Shown: in pieces, positions 18,701-26,236 of the stretch
Numbering within the stretch: the stretch's first letter is position 1
Layout of the letters: every line of letters starts with the position of its first letter
NCBI GenBank assembly: GCA_010672825.2
Contig: JAAHFU020000002.1
Span: 1,500,001 to 1,564,000 of the forward strand
DNA from: Leptolyngbya sp. SIO1E4
GTDB lineage: Bacteria > Cyanobacteriota > Cyanobacteriia > Phormidesmidales > Phormidesmidaceae
DNA length: 64,000 nucleotides
Reading direction: 5' to 3'
Position numbers and translations under genes: made by a program
Notes under the pieces: model-generated
What the model was told of the DNA's origin: nothing
The model's input: only the letters and a program-made list of their open reading frames with translations
The model's database searches: none

Positions 18701-18966
18701 TGACTGCGATCTCAACCCTCAGCAGTATCTTCCCCTTGGTGATTGCGACCGGGGCTGGGGCCGGTAGCCGTCAATCGTTGGGAACAGCGGTCTTTGGAGG
18801 CATGTTTGTGGCAACCTTCTTGAGTCTATTTGTGGTTCCGATTCTCTATGTCATCGTGAAGCAGCTCAGCGATCGCCTGATCGGCGGGTCACCCCCTGAA
18901 GACTATCCCTCACGGGGCGATCACTCCTTGGCACTCCCCACAACCCCCACGCCTCAGCAAAGGTAA
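15781..18966 (+). CDS. RND-family inner-membrane drug efflux pump (AcrB/HAE1 type)
   Basis: A 1061-residue protein, close to the usual 1040-1050 for the family, starting FVNFFIKRPVFATVCALILL as expected for transmembrane helix 1. Twelve helices in the pattern 1+5+1+5 surround two large periplasmic loops. The proton-relay Asp pair is present in TM4 as GMVVDDAIVVVEDI, and the GSNALEVAQGV, LPDEDQGYF and GLASKNSILIVEFA motifs are typical of HAE1 pumps. It would export hydrophobic compounds in antiport with protons, with the adaptor encoded immediately upstream. An AGGAA precedes the ATG. The nitroreductase gene follows after 50 bases, so the three genes are probably cotranscribed. Substrates cannot be read from sequence. 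Confidence 0.95.
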   Translation: MFVNFFIKRPVFATVCALILLLVGAISIPTLPIAQFPEISPTQISVRANYIGADAETVEKTVTNILEREINGVEGMRYMTSSSTNNGASEITITFGATRDKDIAAVDVQNRVSLAEPQLPEPVLQTGVTVSKETSNILLAMSLYSEDDSYDDIFLSNYADLYIVDALRRVNGVGNVVIFGERTYAVRMWLDPQRMASRELTAQDVVDALQEQNIQVGAGQLGQPPSNSDQQFQIDLRAISRLQSVEQFEELVVKTGESGALVKFKDIGRVELGAENYNTFLRFRGKEAIGLGIFQLPGSNALEVAQGVKATIENLSQQFPPGMEYGIGFDTTEFVEQSLSEVVWTLIQAVALVVLVIFVFLQDWRTTIIPAVTIPVALIGTFAIVKVFGFSINSLTLFGLTLATGMVVDDAIVVVEDIARKIQDLGMHPARAAIEAMRELTGAVIATSLVLMAVFIPVAFFPGTTGALYRQFALTIAFAIALSTFNALTLTPTLAGLLLRAKPPMGGWLGALFNRFNRFLDWVRTTYRGTLELLNAVKPVVLAGFVALLVVTGWLYRTVPSAFLPDEDQGYFITLVQAPEGVSLNYTSDVMSQVEEEILALPGVRATFAVGGFGFSGNTVNNGVVFTTLVPWSERQPGQSAQALIGQLFGRFSQITEARVFPVNPPAIQGLGQFGGFQYQLQDRQGNLSLGALVDKMGELLGAGNENPNLQGVFSTYSAATPQLLINVNRDRAKALNVDIDDIFNTLQTYLGSRYVNDFTQGQRTYRVYVQADEQFRSNPDDIPKLYVRSELGEMIPLGNLVDITQATGAQIINHYNLYRAIEINGAAAQGVSSGVALSTMEALSAQVLPPSMGYEWSGSSLEEIESGNQAPIIFGLGLVFVFLVLAAQYESFVDPVVILFSVPLAVLGALLAQTMRGLPNDVYCQIGLVMLIGLASKNSILIVEFANQLRHEGLPIVKAAFEAAEQRMRPILMTAISTLSSIFPLVIATGAGAGSRQSLGTAVFGGMFVATFLSLFVVPILYVIVKQLSDRLIGGSPPEDYPSRGDHSLALPTTPTPQQR

Positions 18967-19016
18967 GCCATCCACGCTAATCATCTGCTCATCAAAATAA
19001 TCTTCGGAGCGACAGT

Positions 19017-19703
19017 ATGACAGGTTCTTTATCGATGCCTCTGGATACCTTCACGGCCATTCAAACCCGTCGATCAATTAAGCAATTTAAGGATGACCCA
19101 ATTCCGGCGGACATGCTGCGGCAACTGATTGAACTCACTGTCGCTGCCCCTAGCAGTTATAACCTGCAAGACTGGCGCATTGTCCTGGTACAAAGCGTTG
19201 AGCAAAAGCAAGCCCTTGCCGAAGCCGCGTTTGGGCAACCTCAAGTATTGCAGGCTCCAGTTACGTTTGTGTTTGCAGCGAATGCCCAGGCCTGGAAAGA
19301 TGAAGGCATTTTAGGGCAAATTTACCAAACGGGTCTAGAGTCGGGGGCATGGCCTCAAAAGACAGTCGATTATTTCAAAATGGCGATTCCCCAGTTTCAA
19401 GAAAACCTTGGCCCTAAAACACGGGAATATGCCCTCAAAGATGCCATGATTGCGGCCACCCACACGGCCCTGGCAGCTCAGGCAATGGGGCTGTCTTCCT
19501 GCTTTATGAATGGCTGGCAAGAGGACAAAGTGAAAGCCGTCATTGGTGCAGCCGATCAGCCTGAAATCTGTATTGCCCTGCTGTTGCCCGTTGGCTATGC
19601 AGCAGAACCCCGCAAAGACCCTGGTCGTTTGCCATTGTCCACAAACGTCTTTGTCGATCGCTTAGGGAACAGTTTTGGGGGCAGTGCAGACGCTACCGCT
19701 TGA
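19017..19703 (+). CDS. Nitroreductase-family FMN oxidoreductase
   Basis: A 228-residue cytoplasmic flavoprotein. The FMN-phosphate-binding opening is clear (IQTRRSIKQFKDDPIP, about 14-29), followed by APSSYNLQDWRIVLV, where the nitroreductase fold contacts FMN, and by the C-terminal LLLPVGYAAEPRKDPGRLPL with the G-Y-x-x-x-P segment. The length is usual for the family. It reduces quinones, nitroaromatics or related compounds using NAD(P)H. Position 50 bases after the RND pump and downstream of a MarR regulator suggests it modifies the same toxic compounds the pump exports. GGAGCG lies shortly before the ATG, and a strong hairpin follows the stop, marking the likely end of the operon. The in-frame ATG at 19035 is an alternative start. 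Confidence 0.9.
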   Translation: MTGSLSMPLDTFTAIQTRRSIKQFKDDPIPADMLRQLIELTVAAPSSYNLQDWRIVLVQSVEQKQALAEAAFGQPQVLQAPVTFVFAANAQAWKDEGILGQIYQTGLESGAWPQKTVDYFKMAIPQFQENLGPKTREYALKDAMIAATHTALAAQAMGLSSCFMNGWQEDKVKAVIGAADQPEICIALLLPVGYAAEPRKDPGRLPLSTNVFVDRLGNSFGGSADATA

Positions 19704-19721
19704 GTAGGCTTAAAAACTTAC

Positions 19722-19751
19722 TTCAGCCAAGAGTGTTCCGACTTGGCTGAA
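19722..19751. terminator. 10-bp perfect hairpin after the nitroreductase gene
   Basis: TTCAGCCAAG (19722-19731) pairs with CTTGGCTGAA (19742-19751) over a 10-base loop. It starts 18 bases after the nitroreductase stop. There is only a weak T-rich tail, so terminator function is inferred. A second, 7-base stem CGCTCGC/GCGAGCG lies at 19766-19791, close to the deletion edge of the pst remnant. Confidence 0.6.
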
Positions 19752-19825
19752 AATATCTGAATGCCCGCTCGCAACAATTTTATGGCGAGCGAAATTTCAC
19801 ATATTAAACAATTGTCTGTACATCG

Positions 19826-20268
19826 GCCCCGGCATGTTTCCTGCCGCCCTAATTTTGACGGTGATGATCTTGTCGCTGATTACGGCGATCTCTCGGGACT
19901 CGCTGGTCTCTTTACCGCCAACCCTGCGCCAGGCTGCTCTGGGCATGGGGGCTACCCGCTGGACTACCATTTTCCGCGTTTTAATTCCGGCGGCGTTTTC
20001 TGGCATTGTGGGGGGCACTATGTTGGCTTTGGGGTGAGCCATGGGAGAAACCATGGCCGTCACAATGCTGATTGGTAATGCCAATGATTTGAGTGTTTCG
20101 ATTTTGTCACCAGCGAATACAATCGCCTCGCTTCTGGCGAATCAGTTTGCGGAGGCGAGGGGGCTGCAAATTGGCGCGCTGATGTACGCTGGCCTCGTCT
20201 TATTTGGACTCACACTGGTGGTCAACATTCTGGCGGAATGGATTGTGAATCGGGTGAAAGCTTACTGA
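19826..20268 (+). pseudogene. pstC: pstC remnant: 5'-truncated phosphate ABC permease with internal stop
   Basis: Only about the last 145 codons of a PstC-type permease remain. Homology begins at YIGPGMFPAALILTVMILS and runs through the EAA-loop-like ALGMGATRWTTIFRVLIPAA. An in-frame TGA at about 20036-20038 interrupts LALG-stop-AMGETMAVTML, where the family has Arg (LALGRALGETMAV); a single CGA to TGA change explains this. The frame then continues to the normal C terminus (ILAEWIVNRVKAY). The N-terminal two thirds and any pstS upstream are missing, replaced by hairpin-rich sequence after the nitroreductase. The gene cannot make a functional permease. It is followed by equally damaged pstA and pstB. 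Confidence 0.88.
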
Positions 20269-20278
20269 GAGGGCGCTT

Positions 20279-20697
20279 ATGTCTGCTGCATCAGATTATT
20301 CGTCTCGCGCCCAAATTGCGATCGCAGCGATTGCGGGTCGGCCATCCTCGCGCCAGCGACTGGGGGAAGCTTTTTGGACCTTGCTGGCAGGGCTTTTCAC
20401 CGTGATTGCTCTAGTGCCCCTATTGTTAGTCATTGGCTATGTGCTCTATCGCGGCTTTGAGCGGTTAGATTTCGAAGTTTTTGTGTCGCTGCCACCGACG
20501 CCGCTAGGAGAGGGAGGCGGGTTTGCGAATGCCCTGATAGGGACAGTTGTCATGGTGGGCATTGGTGCGGGTATTAGCGTCCCCTTCGGAATACTGGCCG
20601 CCATTTATTTAGTGGAATTTAGCCCGGATAGGATTGCCCGCTGGATTCGATTTGCCACCAACGTTTTGAGTGGCGTGCCGTCCATTTTGATAGGCGT
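20279..20697 (+). pseudogene. pstA: pstA remnant: 3'-truncated phosphate ABC permease
   Basis: The 5' portion of a PstA permease: a cytoplasmic N terminus, a first membrane helix (LLAGLFTVIALVPLLLVIGY), then a conserved core ending in [16 protein letters not shown]. At this point, about 140 codons in, the sequence jumps at about 20698 into the interior of pstB in a different frame, so translation reads a nonsense tail and stops at 20806. About half of the expected 280-300 residues, including the remaining helices and the ATPase-contacting loop, are lost. The start lies 10 bases after the pstC remnant's stop, the ordinary operon arrangement. Confidence 0.88.
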
Positions 20698-21219
20698 CGC
20701 ATTGGGATGGTTTTTCAGCAGCCCAACCCGTTTCCGAAGTCTATTTACGATAATGTTGCCTTTGGGGTCAGGGCGATCGGTCTTAAGACAAACCTGGATG
20801 AGTTAGTAGAGCATTCCCTGCGACAAGCAGCCCTCTGGGATGAAGTGAAAGACAAGCTCAAAACCAATGCCCTAGAGCTTTCTGGGGGGCAACAGCAACG
20901 GCTCTGCATCGCCAGAACCATTTCTATCAAGCCAGATGTCATCCTCATGGACGAGCCCTGTGCATCTCTGGATCCGATCTCGACACTAAAAATTGAGGAA
21001 CTTCTCAAGGACCTGACTCAGGAGTACACCATTGTTACGGTGACCCATAATATGCAACAAGCTACTCGGATTGCAGACTTTACAGCCTTTTTCAATGCTA
21101 AGGCAGATGACAAAGGGAAACGCAGTGGTTATTTAGTTGAATATGGCCCCACTCATCAGATTTTTCAACACCCTAAAGAAGAGGCCACTCTACAGTATGT
21201 CAGTGGTCAGTTTGGTTAA
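20698..21219 (+). pseudogene. pstB: pstB remnant: 5'-truncated phosphate ABC ATPase
   Basis: The frame that includes ATG 20707 encodes the last two thirds of Pst[20 protein letters not shown] (Q-loop), [14 protein letters not shown] (ABC signature), [16 protein letters not shown] (Walker B) and [10 protein letters not shown] (H-loop), ending normally in [16 protein letters not shown]. The N-terminal region with Walker A is absent, removed by the deletion that joined it to pstA. A translated product from ATG 20707 could not bind ATP normally. The remaining part is free of frameshifts, so the deletion may be recent. No phoU follows. Confidence 0.88.
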
Positions 21220-21225
21220 TGGGTT

Positions 21226-21248
21226 AAAAAGCCCCTGAAATGTGGGGC
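21226..21248 (-). terminator. Intrinsic terminator for the minus-strand aminopeptidase gene
   Basis: GCCCC (21231-21235) and GGGGC (21244-21248) form a stem over an 8-base loop, and on the minus strand it is followed by five T residues (A run at 21226-21230). It lies about 28 bases beyond the aminopeptidase stop and just after the pstB remnant. Confidence 0.6.
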
Positions 21249-21275
21249 AATTTAATGGGGAGGCAATTGCTCAGG

Positions 21276-22622
21276 CTAGGCAAATCGCTGGCGAATGAGT
21301 TCAAAAATCGCTCGCATCCCCATGGCTTCTCCTCCTTCTGGGCGCCCTGGCAACGTTCTCGTGTTCCAGGCCATCACATCAATATGAATCCAGGGGATAT
21401 CTGGCTTCACAAATTCCTGTAAGAACAGGGCTGCTGTGATTGCGCCTCCATAGGAACCACTGGAGATATTAGACAAGTCTGCAACTTTGCTGTTCAGCAA
21501 ATCTCGATAAGGCAAATGTAACGGGAGATTCCACAGGGGATCGTTGGCCGTCGCCATCGCGGTCTCTAATGCTTGAGTCATCTCTGACTGGTTGCAGAAA
21601 AAAGCGGGTAACTCGGTGCCAAGGGCCACCCGAGCAGCCCCGGTTAAGGTGGCAAAGTTCACGAGCAGTTCAGGGTGCTCACTACAGGCTTCCCAGAGGG
21701 CATCAGCCAAAACAAGTCGCCCTTCTGCATCGGTATTGCCAACCTCCACCGTAATGCCCTTACGGGATGAAATGACGTCTAAAGGGCGCATGGCATTGCC
21801 TGCGACGCTGTTTTCCACCGCTGGAATTAGCACCCGCAAACACACTGGCAAGTTGAGTTTCATGATCATGGTGGCTACGCCCATCACGTGGGCAGCCCCT
21901 CCCATGTCTTTCTTCATCATCAACATCCCTTTAGCAGGCTTTAGGTCTAGCCCACCTGAATCAAAGCAGACCCCTTTACCGACCAGGGTCACTTTGGGGG
22001 CATCTACGTCACCCCAACGCAAGTCAAGGAGCCGGGGTGCTGACTCGCTGGCCTTACCCACGGCATAAATCATGGGGTAGTTTTCGGTTTCCAGGGCGGT
22101 TCCTTGGATGACGGTTAGCGTGGCATCGTAGGTGACCGCTAAGGCACGGGCCGAGGCTTCGAGGTTGTCTGGCCCCATGTCGTTGGCGGGGGTATTGATC
22201 AAATCACGGGTCAAAAATGTGGCTTCTATCGCTGCCTCAATATAGGCAATATCTGCATTTTCGGGGATTACCAGTTCAGCCGTTGAGTTTTGAGGGTCTT
22301 TTTTATAGCGGGTATAGCGATATTGCCCCAGTTTCCAGCCCAAGGTCAGTGCGGTTGCTTCGGTATCGGTCAACTGACTGGCTAGGGCATATCGATTGGG
22401 TGGCAAGGTTTGGGATAGCAGCCCCAACAGCCACAGATCTGAGGTGTTTGAACGCCCAACGAGAACTTTAGCAATCCCTTTGTCTGTTCCGGGTAGAAGA
22501 CAGAAGGTACCCGGCTCGGCCTTAAATCCCATGGCATCAATCCACAGTTTTTCAGCGGTGAACTGATCGTTTAGCTGACCAGCAGTGACTAACAGAATCG
22601 GAATTGGAGAGGAAGATGACAT
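21276..22622 (-). CDS. M17 leucyl aminopeptidase family protein
   Basis: A 448-residue cytoplasmic protein if started at ATG 22622 (MSSSSPIPILLVTAGQ); a further in-frame ATG at 22694 would add 24 low-complexity residues and is less likely. The catalytic C-terminal domain has the dinuclear metal motifs: VGKGVCFDSGGLDLKP (Lys and Asp ligands), MKKDMGGAAHVMG and the family signature NTDAEGRLVLADAL. The N-terminal domain is shorter than in PepA, which is about 490-500 residues. Its role is release of N-terminal residues from peptides in protein turnover. A terminator follows, and another exopeptidase-like gene (M20) lies upstream on the same strand behind a 359-base gap. Confidence 0.92.
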   Translation of the reverse strand: MSSSSPIPILLVTAGQLNDQFTAEKLWIDAMGFKAEPGTFCLLPGTDKGIAKVLVGRSNTSDLWLLGLLSQTLPPNRYALASQLTDTEATALTLGWKLGQYRYTRYKKDPQNSTAELVIPENADIAYIEAAIEATFLTRDLINTPANDMGPDNLEASARALAVTYDATLTVIQGTALETENYPMIYAVGKASESAPRLLDLRWGDVDAPKVTLVGKGVCFDSGGLDLKPAKGMLMMKKDMGGAAHVMGVATMIMKLNLPVCLRVLIPAVENSVAGNAMRPLDVISSRKGITVEVGNTDAEGRLVLADALWEACSEHPELLVNFATLTGAARVALGTELPAFFCNQSEMTQALETAMATANDPLWNLPLHLPYRDLLNSKVADLSNISSGSYGGAITAALFLQEFVKPDIPWIHIDVMAWNTRTLPGRPEGGEAMGMRAIFELIRQRFA

Positions 22623-22981
22623 AGGTGATTTCACTCGAAGCAGTGGCGTTGGAAAATGGATAAATGGGTGGAAATGAACTATAGCAAACGGCAAAAGGAT
22701 GTCGCTTGCTTCTGCGTAGCAATAGGCAGAAGGATGAATCGAAACGCTTGATTAGAGAGCCGTTGAGTTATTTGGACTGTCCTAACACAAATGCGGACTG
22801 CCATACCACTCTGGGTGAGGCATTTCAGGGATTGTCTAGATGCCTGCTGAAGCGGGAATACCGGTGCGAGACTGTCCTGCAATCAACTCGCGATCGCGGG
22901 TCACAGGGCATTCACCTGAGCAACAAATAGCCGTGGCTAGTGTAGCGCTGTTCGCCAAGCGTTACCTCCTTTTTTGCACTG
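22623..22981. other. 359-base intergenic region with a dispersed repeat
   Basis: This gap separates two minus-strand peptidase genes. It holds dispersed repeat copy A at 22725-22805, preceded by a further GCAAACGGCAAAAGG. The remaining bases show no gene, RNA or clear terminator; several short frames cross the repeat but none has a recognisable product. Confidence 0.5.
22725..22805. repeat. Dispersed intergenic repeat, copy A
   Basis: About 80 bases here match copy B at 35512-35592 closely: both begin GGCAGAA, contain GCTTGATTAGAG in the middle, then AACACAAATGC and ACTGC near the end, with diverged bases between. Both copies are also preceded by GCAAACGGCA. The copies lie between unrelated genes. 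Confidence 0.65.
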
Positions 22982-24196
22982 TCACGATGTTGGAAACGCC
23001 TCAGCCTTCTGCTCCACCGTTTGCCAGTAGCGGCACATGGTGTAGGCAAGGGTCATGACCCCACTCGCGATCGCCTGCTCATTGACCTGAAATTTCGGGT
23101 GATGCAAAGGATAGTTCGTTTGATCAGAATAGCCGATGCCTAACCGAAACATGCTGCCAGGGGCATGGTCTAAGTAGACCGAGAAGTCTTCTGCGCCTAG
23201 AGAGGGCTCTAAAATAAGCTGCACATGCTCTTCGCCACAGGCTTCTTCTGCACAGAGTTCTAAGAGCTGAGTCAGGCCAGGGTCATTCATCACAGAGGGC
23301 ACCCCTGGCCGATAGCTCACCTCATATTTGGCCCCATAGGGTTGGCAGACCCCCGCCACAATATCCTCAATCCAGGTGGGGAGTTCTTCGCGGGTATCTG
23401 GGTGGAGCGATCGCACCGTGCCCATCAGCTTGACATGATCGGCGATGACATTGGGTGCCCGTCCGCCATTCATTTGCCCGATGGTTAGCACCACTGGGCG
23501 CAGGGGATTGTGGGTGCGACTAATGGCCTGCTGCAAGCTGGTAATCACCTGGCAAGCAATCCAGATAGCATCAATGGCCTCATGGGGGCGGGCCCCATGG
23601 CCCGACTCTCCCAAGATATGGATTTCTAAGTCGTCGGCAGCGGCGGTCAGCGCCCCATAGCGGATGCCAATGTCCCCCCCCAAAATGGATGGATACACAT
23701 GCACCCCAAGAATGGCGCCAACGGATTCCATCACATTATCTGAAACCATCCACCGAGCCCCTTGAGCCGTTTCCTCTGCGGGTTGAAAGATGAAGCGAAT
23801 CGGCCCTGGCAAGGGAACCTCTAGCTCCGCCAGCACCATGGCCGTGCCCAGGCCCACGGTGGTATGAACGTCGTGTCCGCAGGCATGCATCACCCCTAGC
23901 TTTTGGGATACAAAGTCCAACTGGGTTTGCTCCACAATGGGCAAGGCATCCATGTCGGTTCGCAGGGCTAAAATATCTTGTCGCTGCCCATTCCCTGGCA
24001 AATCTGCAATCACGCCTGTTTTACCGACCAGCTCTTGGGTTTTCAGCCCACAGGACGAGAGCACCCCTGCCACATAGGCAGCAGTCTGATATTCTTGTCC
24101 GCTAATTTCAGGATGGCTGTGGAGGTGACGGCGAATTTCAATCAGGCGAGGGGTTAATCGGTCAGCGATCGCGCGGATTCGGTCGAGCATGAACAC
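22982..24196 (-). CDS. M20-family amidohydrolase (N-acyl amino acid / hippurate type)
   Basis: A 404-residue cytoplasmic metallohydrolase of the usual family length. Metal and catalytic motifs appear in order: LRTDMDALPI, MHACGHDVHTTVG (Cys/His metal ligands), FQPAEETAQGA (Glu pair) and GAEDFSVYLD near the C terminus, with an RPHEAIDAIW loop in the dimerisation domain. The Cys in ACGHD is typical of the IAA-amino acid hydrolase and hippuricase subfamily. Such enzymes cleave N-acyl or aminoacyl amide bonds; the substrate here is unknown. It stands with other minus-strand peptidase-like genes but is separated by intergenic gaps, so it is probably transcribed alone. Confidence 0.92.
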   Translation of the reverse strand: MFMLDRIRAIADRLTPRLIEIRRHLHSHPEISGQEYQTAAYVAGVLSSCGLKTQELVGKTGVIADLPGNGQRQDILALRTDMDALPIVEQTQLDFVSQKLGVMHACGHDVHTTVGLGTAMVLAELEVPLPGPIRFIFQPAEETAQGARWMVSDNVMESVGAILGVHVYPSILGGDIGIRYGALTAAADDLEIHILGESGHGARPHEAIDAIWIACQVITSLQQAISRTHNPLRPVVLTIGQMNGGRAPNVIADHVKLMGTVRSLHPDTREELPTWIEDIVAGVCQPYGAKYEVSYRPGVPSVMNDPGLTQLLELCAEEACGEEHVQLILEPSLGAEDFSVYLDHAPGSMFRLGIGYSDQTNYPLHHPKFQVNEQAIASGVMTLAYTMCRYWQTVEQKAEAFPTS

Positions 24197-24262
24197 TTAG
24201 ATTTATGTAAGAGAGTCCTTCTATCTTATGAACTTCCTTATGAACTTCTGACGACACCCCCT

Positions 24263-24685
24263 TTAAATCTGTGAAATACTGGGCCACTGCTGCCGACTCC
24301 AGATACCTGCGGGGATGGGAATACCTCCAGATTGCCGAACTCGCTCAGGTCTCATCCAATACAGCCAAGCTAACCCCAGAGGCTGTCGCTCCATTGAGAA
24401 AACGGGGCGAAGCTGACGTATATAGAGATTATCCGCCTGCGATAACGCCGGATCATAGTCTTCCAACTCATCCATATGGGCGATCGCCTGATCATCCCGT
24501 AGCTGTAAAAGGGCACCCGTCACCCAGTCGTCACCCAGCGTCATGGCCGGGTAACCCTCAGGTAAGTGAAACAAACAGCCTCGGGTTAGAGCTGGCACCA
24601 CGGTGACCACATAGGGTTCACAGTACAGTTTGTAATAGGCTTCCCCGGGCTTTAAGGTGCCATAGACAAAGACAGTGAGCATCAT
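24263..24685 (-). CDS. Gamma-glutamylcyclotransferase-like (GGCT/AIG2) protein
   Basis: A 140-residue cytoplasmic protein. It begins LTVFVYGTLKPGE, the substrate-loop signature (YGTLxxG) of the GGCT fold, and contains the conserved acidic MDELEDYDP segment in which the Glu acts as general base in characterised members. The length suits the family. Known members release 5-oxoproline from gamma-glutamyl peptides or amines; many bacterial versions are uncharacterised. The gene follows the M20 amidohydrolase on the same strand in genomic order but lies upstream of it in transcription, with a 66-base spacer, so cotranscription is possible. ATG 24685 and 24682 are both usable starts. Confidence 0.85.
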   Translation of the reverse strand: MMLTVFVYGTLKPGEAYYKLYCEPYVVTVVPALTRGCLFHLPEGYPAMTLGDDWVTGALLQLRDDQAIAHMDELEDYDPALSQADNLYIRQLRPVFSMERQPLGLAWLYWMRPERVRQSGGIPIPAGIWSRQQWPSISQI

Positions 24686-24781
24686 TTCCCTCGAACTACG
24701 AGATAATTGAGACCGACTCTACCCATTCCATGAACGCCCCCGTTGCAGGGGCCACTGTGCTCTGTCAGCTCCCTTTAACCC

Positions 24782-26074
24782 ATGGCTTACTATATTTCAC
24801 CCCGTTTCCTCGAAAAACTGGCTGTTCACATCACTAAAAACTACCTTGACCTGGATGGGGTGAGAGTCCCGCTCATTCTAGGGGTTCATGGACACAAAGG
24901 GGAGGGGAAAACCTTCCAGTGTGAGCTAGTGTACGAGCGCATGGGCGTCGAGGTTGTTCACATTTCTGGCGGAGAGTTGGAAAGCCCTGATGCCGGTGAT
25001 CCGGCGCGGCTGATTCGCCTCCGTTACCGGGAGGCTGCTGAACTGGTCAGGGTGCGCGGTGTCATGGCCGTGTTAATGATCAACGATTTGGATGCGGGGG
25101 CAGGCCGCTTTGATGCCCTGACCCAATACACGGTGAATACTCAACTGGTCAACAACACGCTGATGAACATTGCGGATAATCCGACCAATGTGCAGCTCCC
25201 TGGCAGTTATGATGACAAGCCTATTCAGCGGGTCCCCCTGATCGTGACGGGAAATGACTTCTCCACGCTGTATGAGCCGCTTGTGCGAGATGGGCGCATG
25301 GAGAAGTTTTACTGGCAGCCCGATCGCAGCGATCGCATCGGTATTGTTGGCGGCATCTTTGAATCAGATAATTTGGGACAAGCCGCGATCGAGCAGTTGG
25401 TGGATACCTTTTCCCAACAGGCGATCGATTTTTTTGGAGCGCTGCGGGCTCGCGTTTACGACGAACAGATTCGAGACTTTATCCACGAGATTGGCATCGG
25501 CAATGTCTCCCGGCGAGTGGTGAACTCAGATCAACCGCTCCGATTTGCCAAACCCACCTTCACCCTGCCGCACCTTTTGGACGTGGGACAACAGATGGTG
25601 GATGAGCAGCGGCGGCTGCAAGAAATACGGCTAGCCGATCAATATAACCGTGCCCTGCGAGAACGCTCCCTGCATCCGATACCACACTCCTCGGTTCCAT
25701 CCCAGACGATTTATCAGGCCAATGCCCCCTCGACCTCAGGCAATGGTCACGCCAGCCCCACTCCCTTGCCGACCCATGCTGCGTCCACTGCGCATCCTGT
25801 GGGCAAATCACTCAGCCAAGATGCCATTAGCTATGTTCAGTCTTTACTCAGCCAGGGGTATCGCTTAGGCATGGAACATGTCGACTCGCGCCGCTTTCGC
25901 ACCAATGCCTGGAAGAGCTGTTCGACGGTACAAACCCGCGATCCAGAAGCAGCGGTGACAGCACTGGAGCAGTGTTTGGTCACTTTCCCCGATGAGTATG
26001 TCCGTCTGATTGGGATTGATCCTAAAACCAAACAGCGAGTGTCAGAGCACATCATTCAGCGTCCGATTCCCTAA
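24782..26074 (+). CDS. rca: Rubisco activase with C-terminal small-subunit-like domain
   Basis: A 430-residue AAA+ protein. Walker A is GHKGEGKT (about 37-44) in the setting LILGVHGHKGEGKTFQCE; Walker B is VLMINDLDAGAGR, both as in form IB activases; the sensor and C-terminal AAA region follow to about 285. A Pro/Ser/Thr-rich linker (about 285-340) leads to a C-terminal domain (about 345-430) that resembles the Rubisco small subunit: YVQSLLSQGYRLGMEHVD and RRFRTNAWKSCSTV. Cyanobacterial activases with this domain are known to bind Rubisco and to be recruited into carboxysomes; the AAA core removes inhibitory sugar phosphates from Rubisco. Rubisco genes are not nearby. An unknown gene and a GvpL/F-like gene follow on the same strand. 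Confidence 0.93.
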   Translation: MAYYISPRFLEKLAVHITKNYLDLDGVRVPLILGVHGHKGEGKTFQCELVYERMGVEVVHISGGELESPDAGDPARLIRLRYREAAELVRVRGVMAVLMINDLDAGAGRFDALTQYTVNTQLVNNTLMNIADNPTNVQLPGSYDDKPIQRVPLIVTGNDFSTLYEPLVRDGRMEKFYWQPDRSDRIGIVGGIFESDNLGQAAIEQLVDTFSQQAIDFFGALRARVYDEQIRDFIHEIGIGNVSRRVVNSDQPLRFAKPTFTLPHLLDVGQQMVDEQRRLQEIRLADQYNRALRERSLHPIPHSSVPSQTIYQANAPSTSGNGHASPTPLPTHAASTAHPVGKSLSQDAISYVQSLLSQGYRLGMEHVDSRRFRTNAWKSCSTVQTRDPEAAVTALEQCLVTFPDEYVRLIGIDPKTKQRVSEHIIQRPIP

Positions 26075-26236
26075 GCACAAACCCAGAAGAATTTACTGAT
26101 CGCGGTCATGAAATAGAAATTTCGTGATGCGAACTGTTGCGATCGCTGTTCATTTGCAAAGCCCTGTATCTAGTTCAGGAGCCCCTTTGCGATCGCCTTT
26201 AGAATAAGGGCGAAGATTTTATACCCATGGCCTGTC

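Noticed and set aside
19761-20078. Plus-strand 105-codon frame over the pstC remnant
   Set aside because: It reads the pstC remnant in the wrong frame; the true frame has PstC motifs and an internal TGA.
22706-23058. Small plus-strand frames opposite the gap between the two peptidases
   Set aside because: They span the dispersed repeat and the start of the M20 gene, with no coherent protein features.
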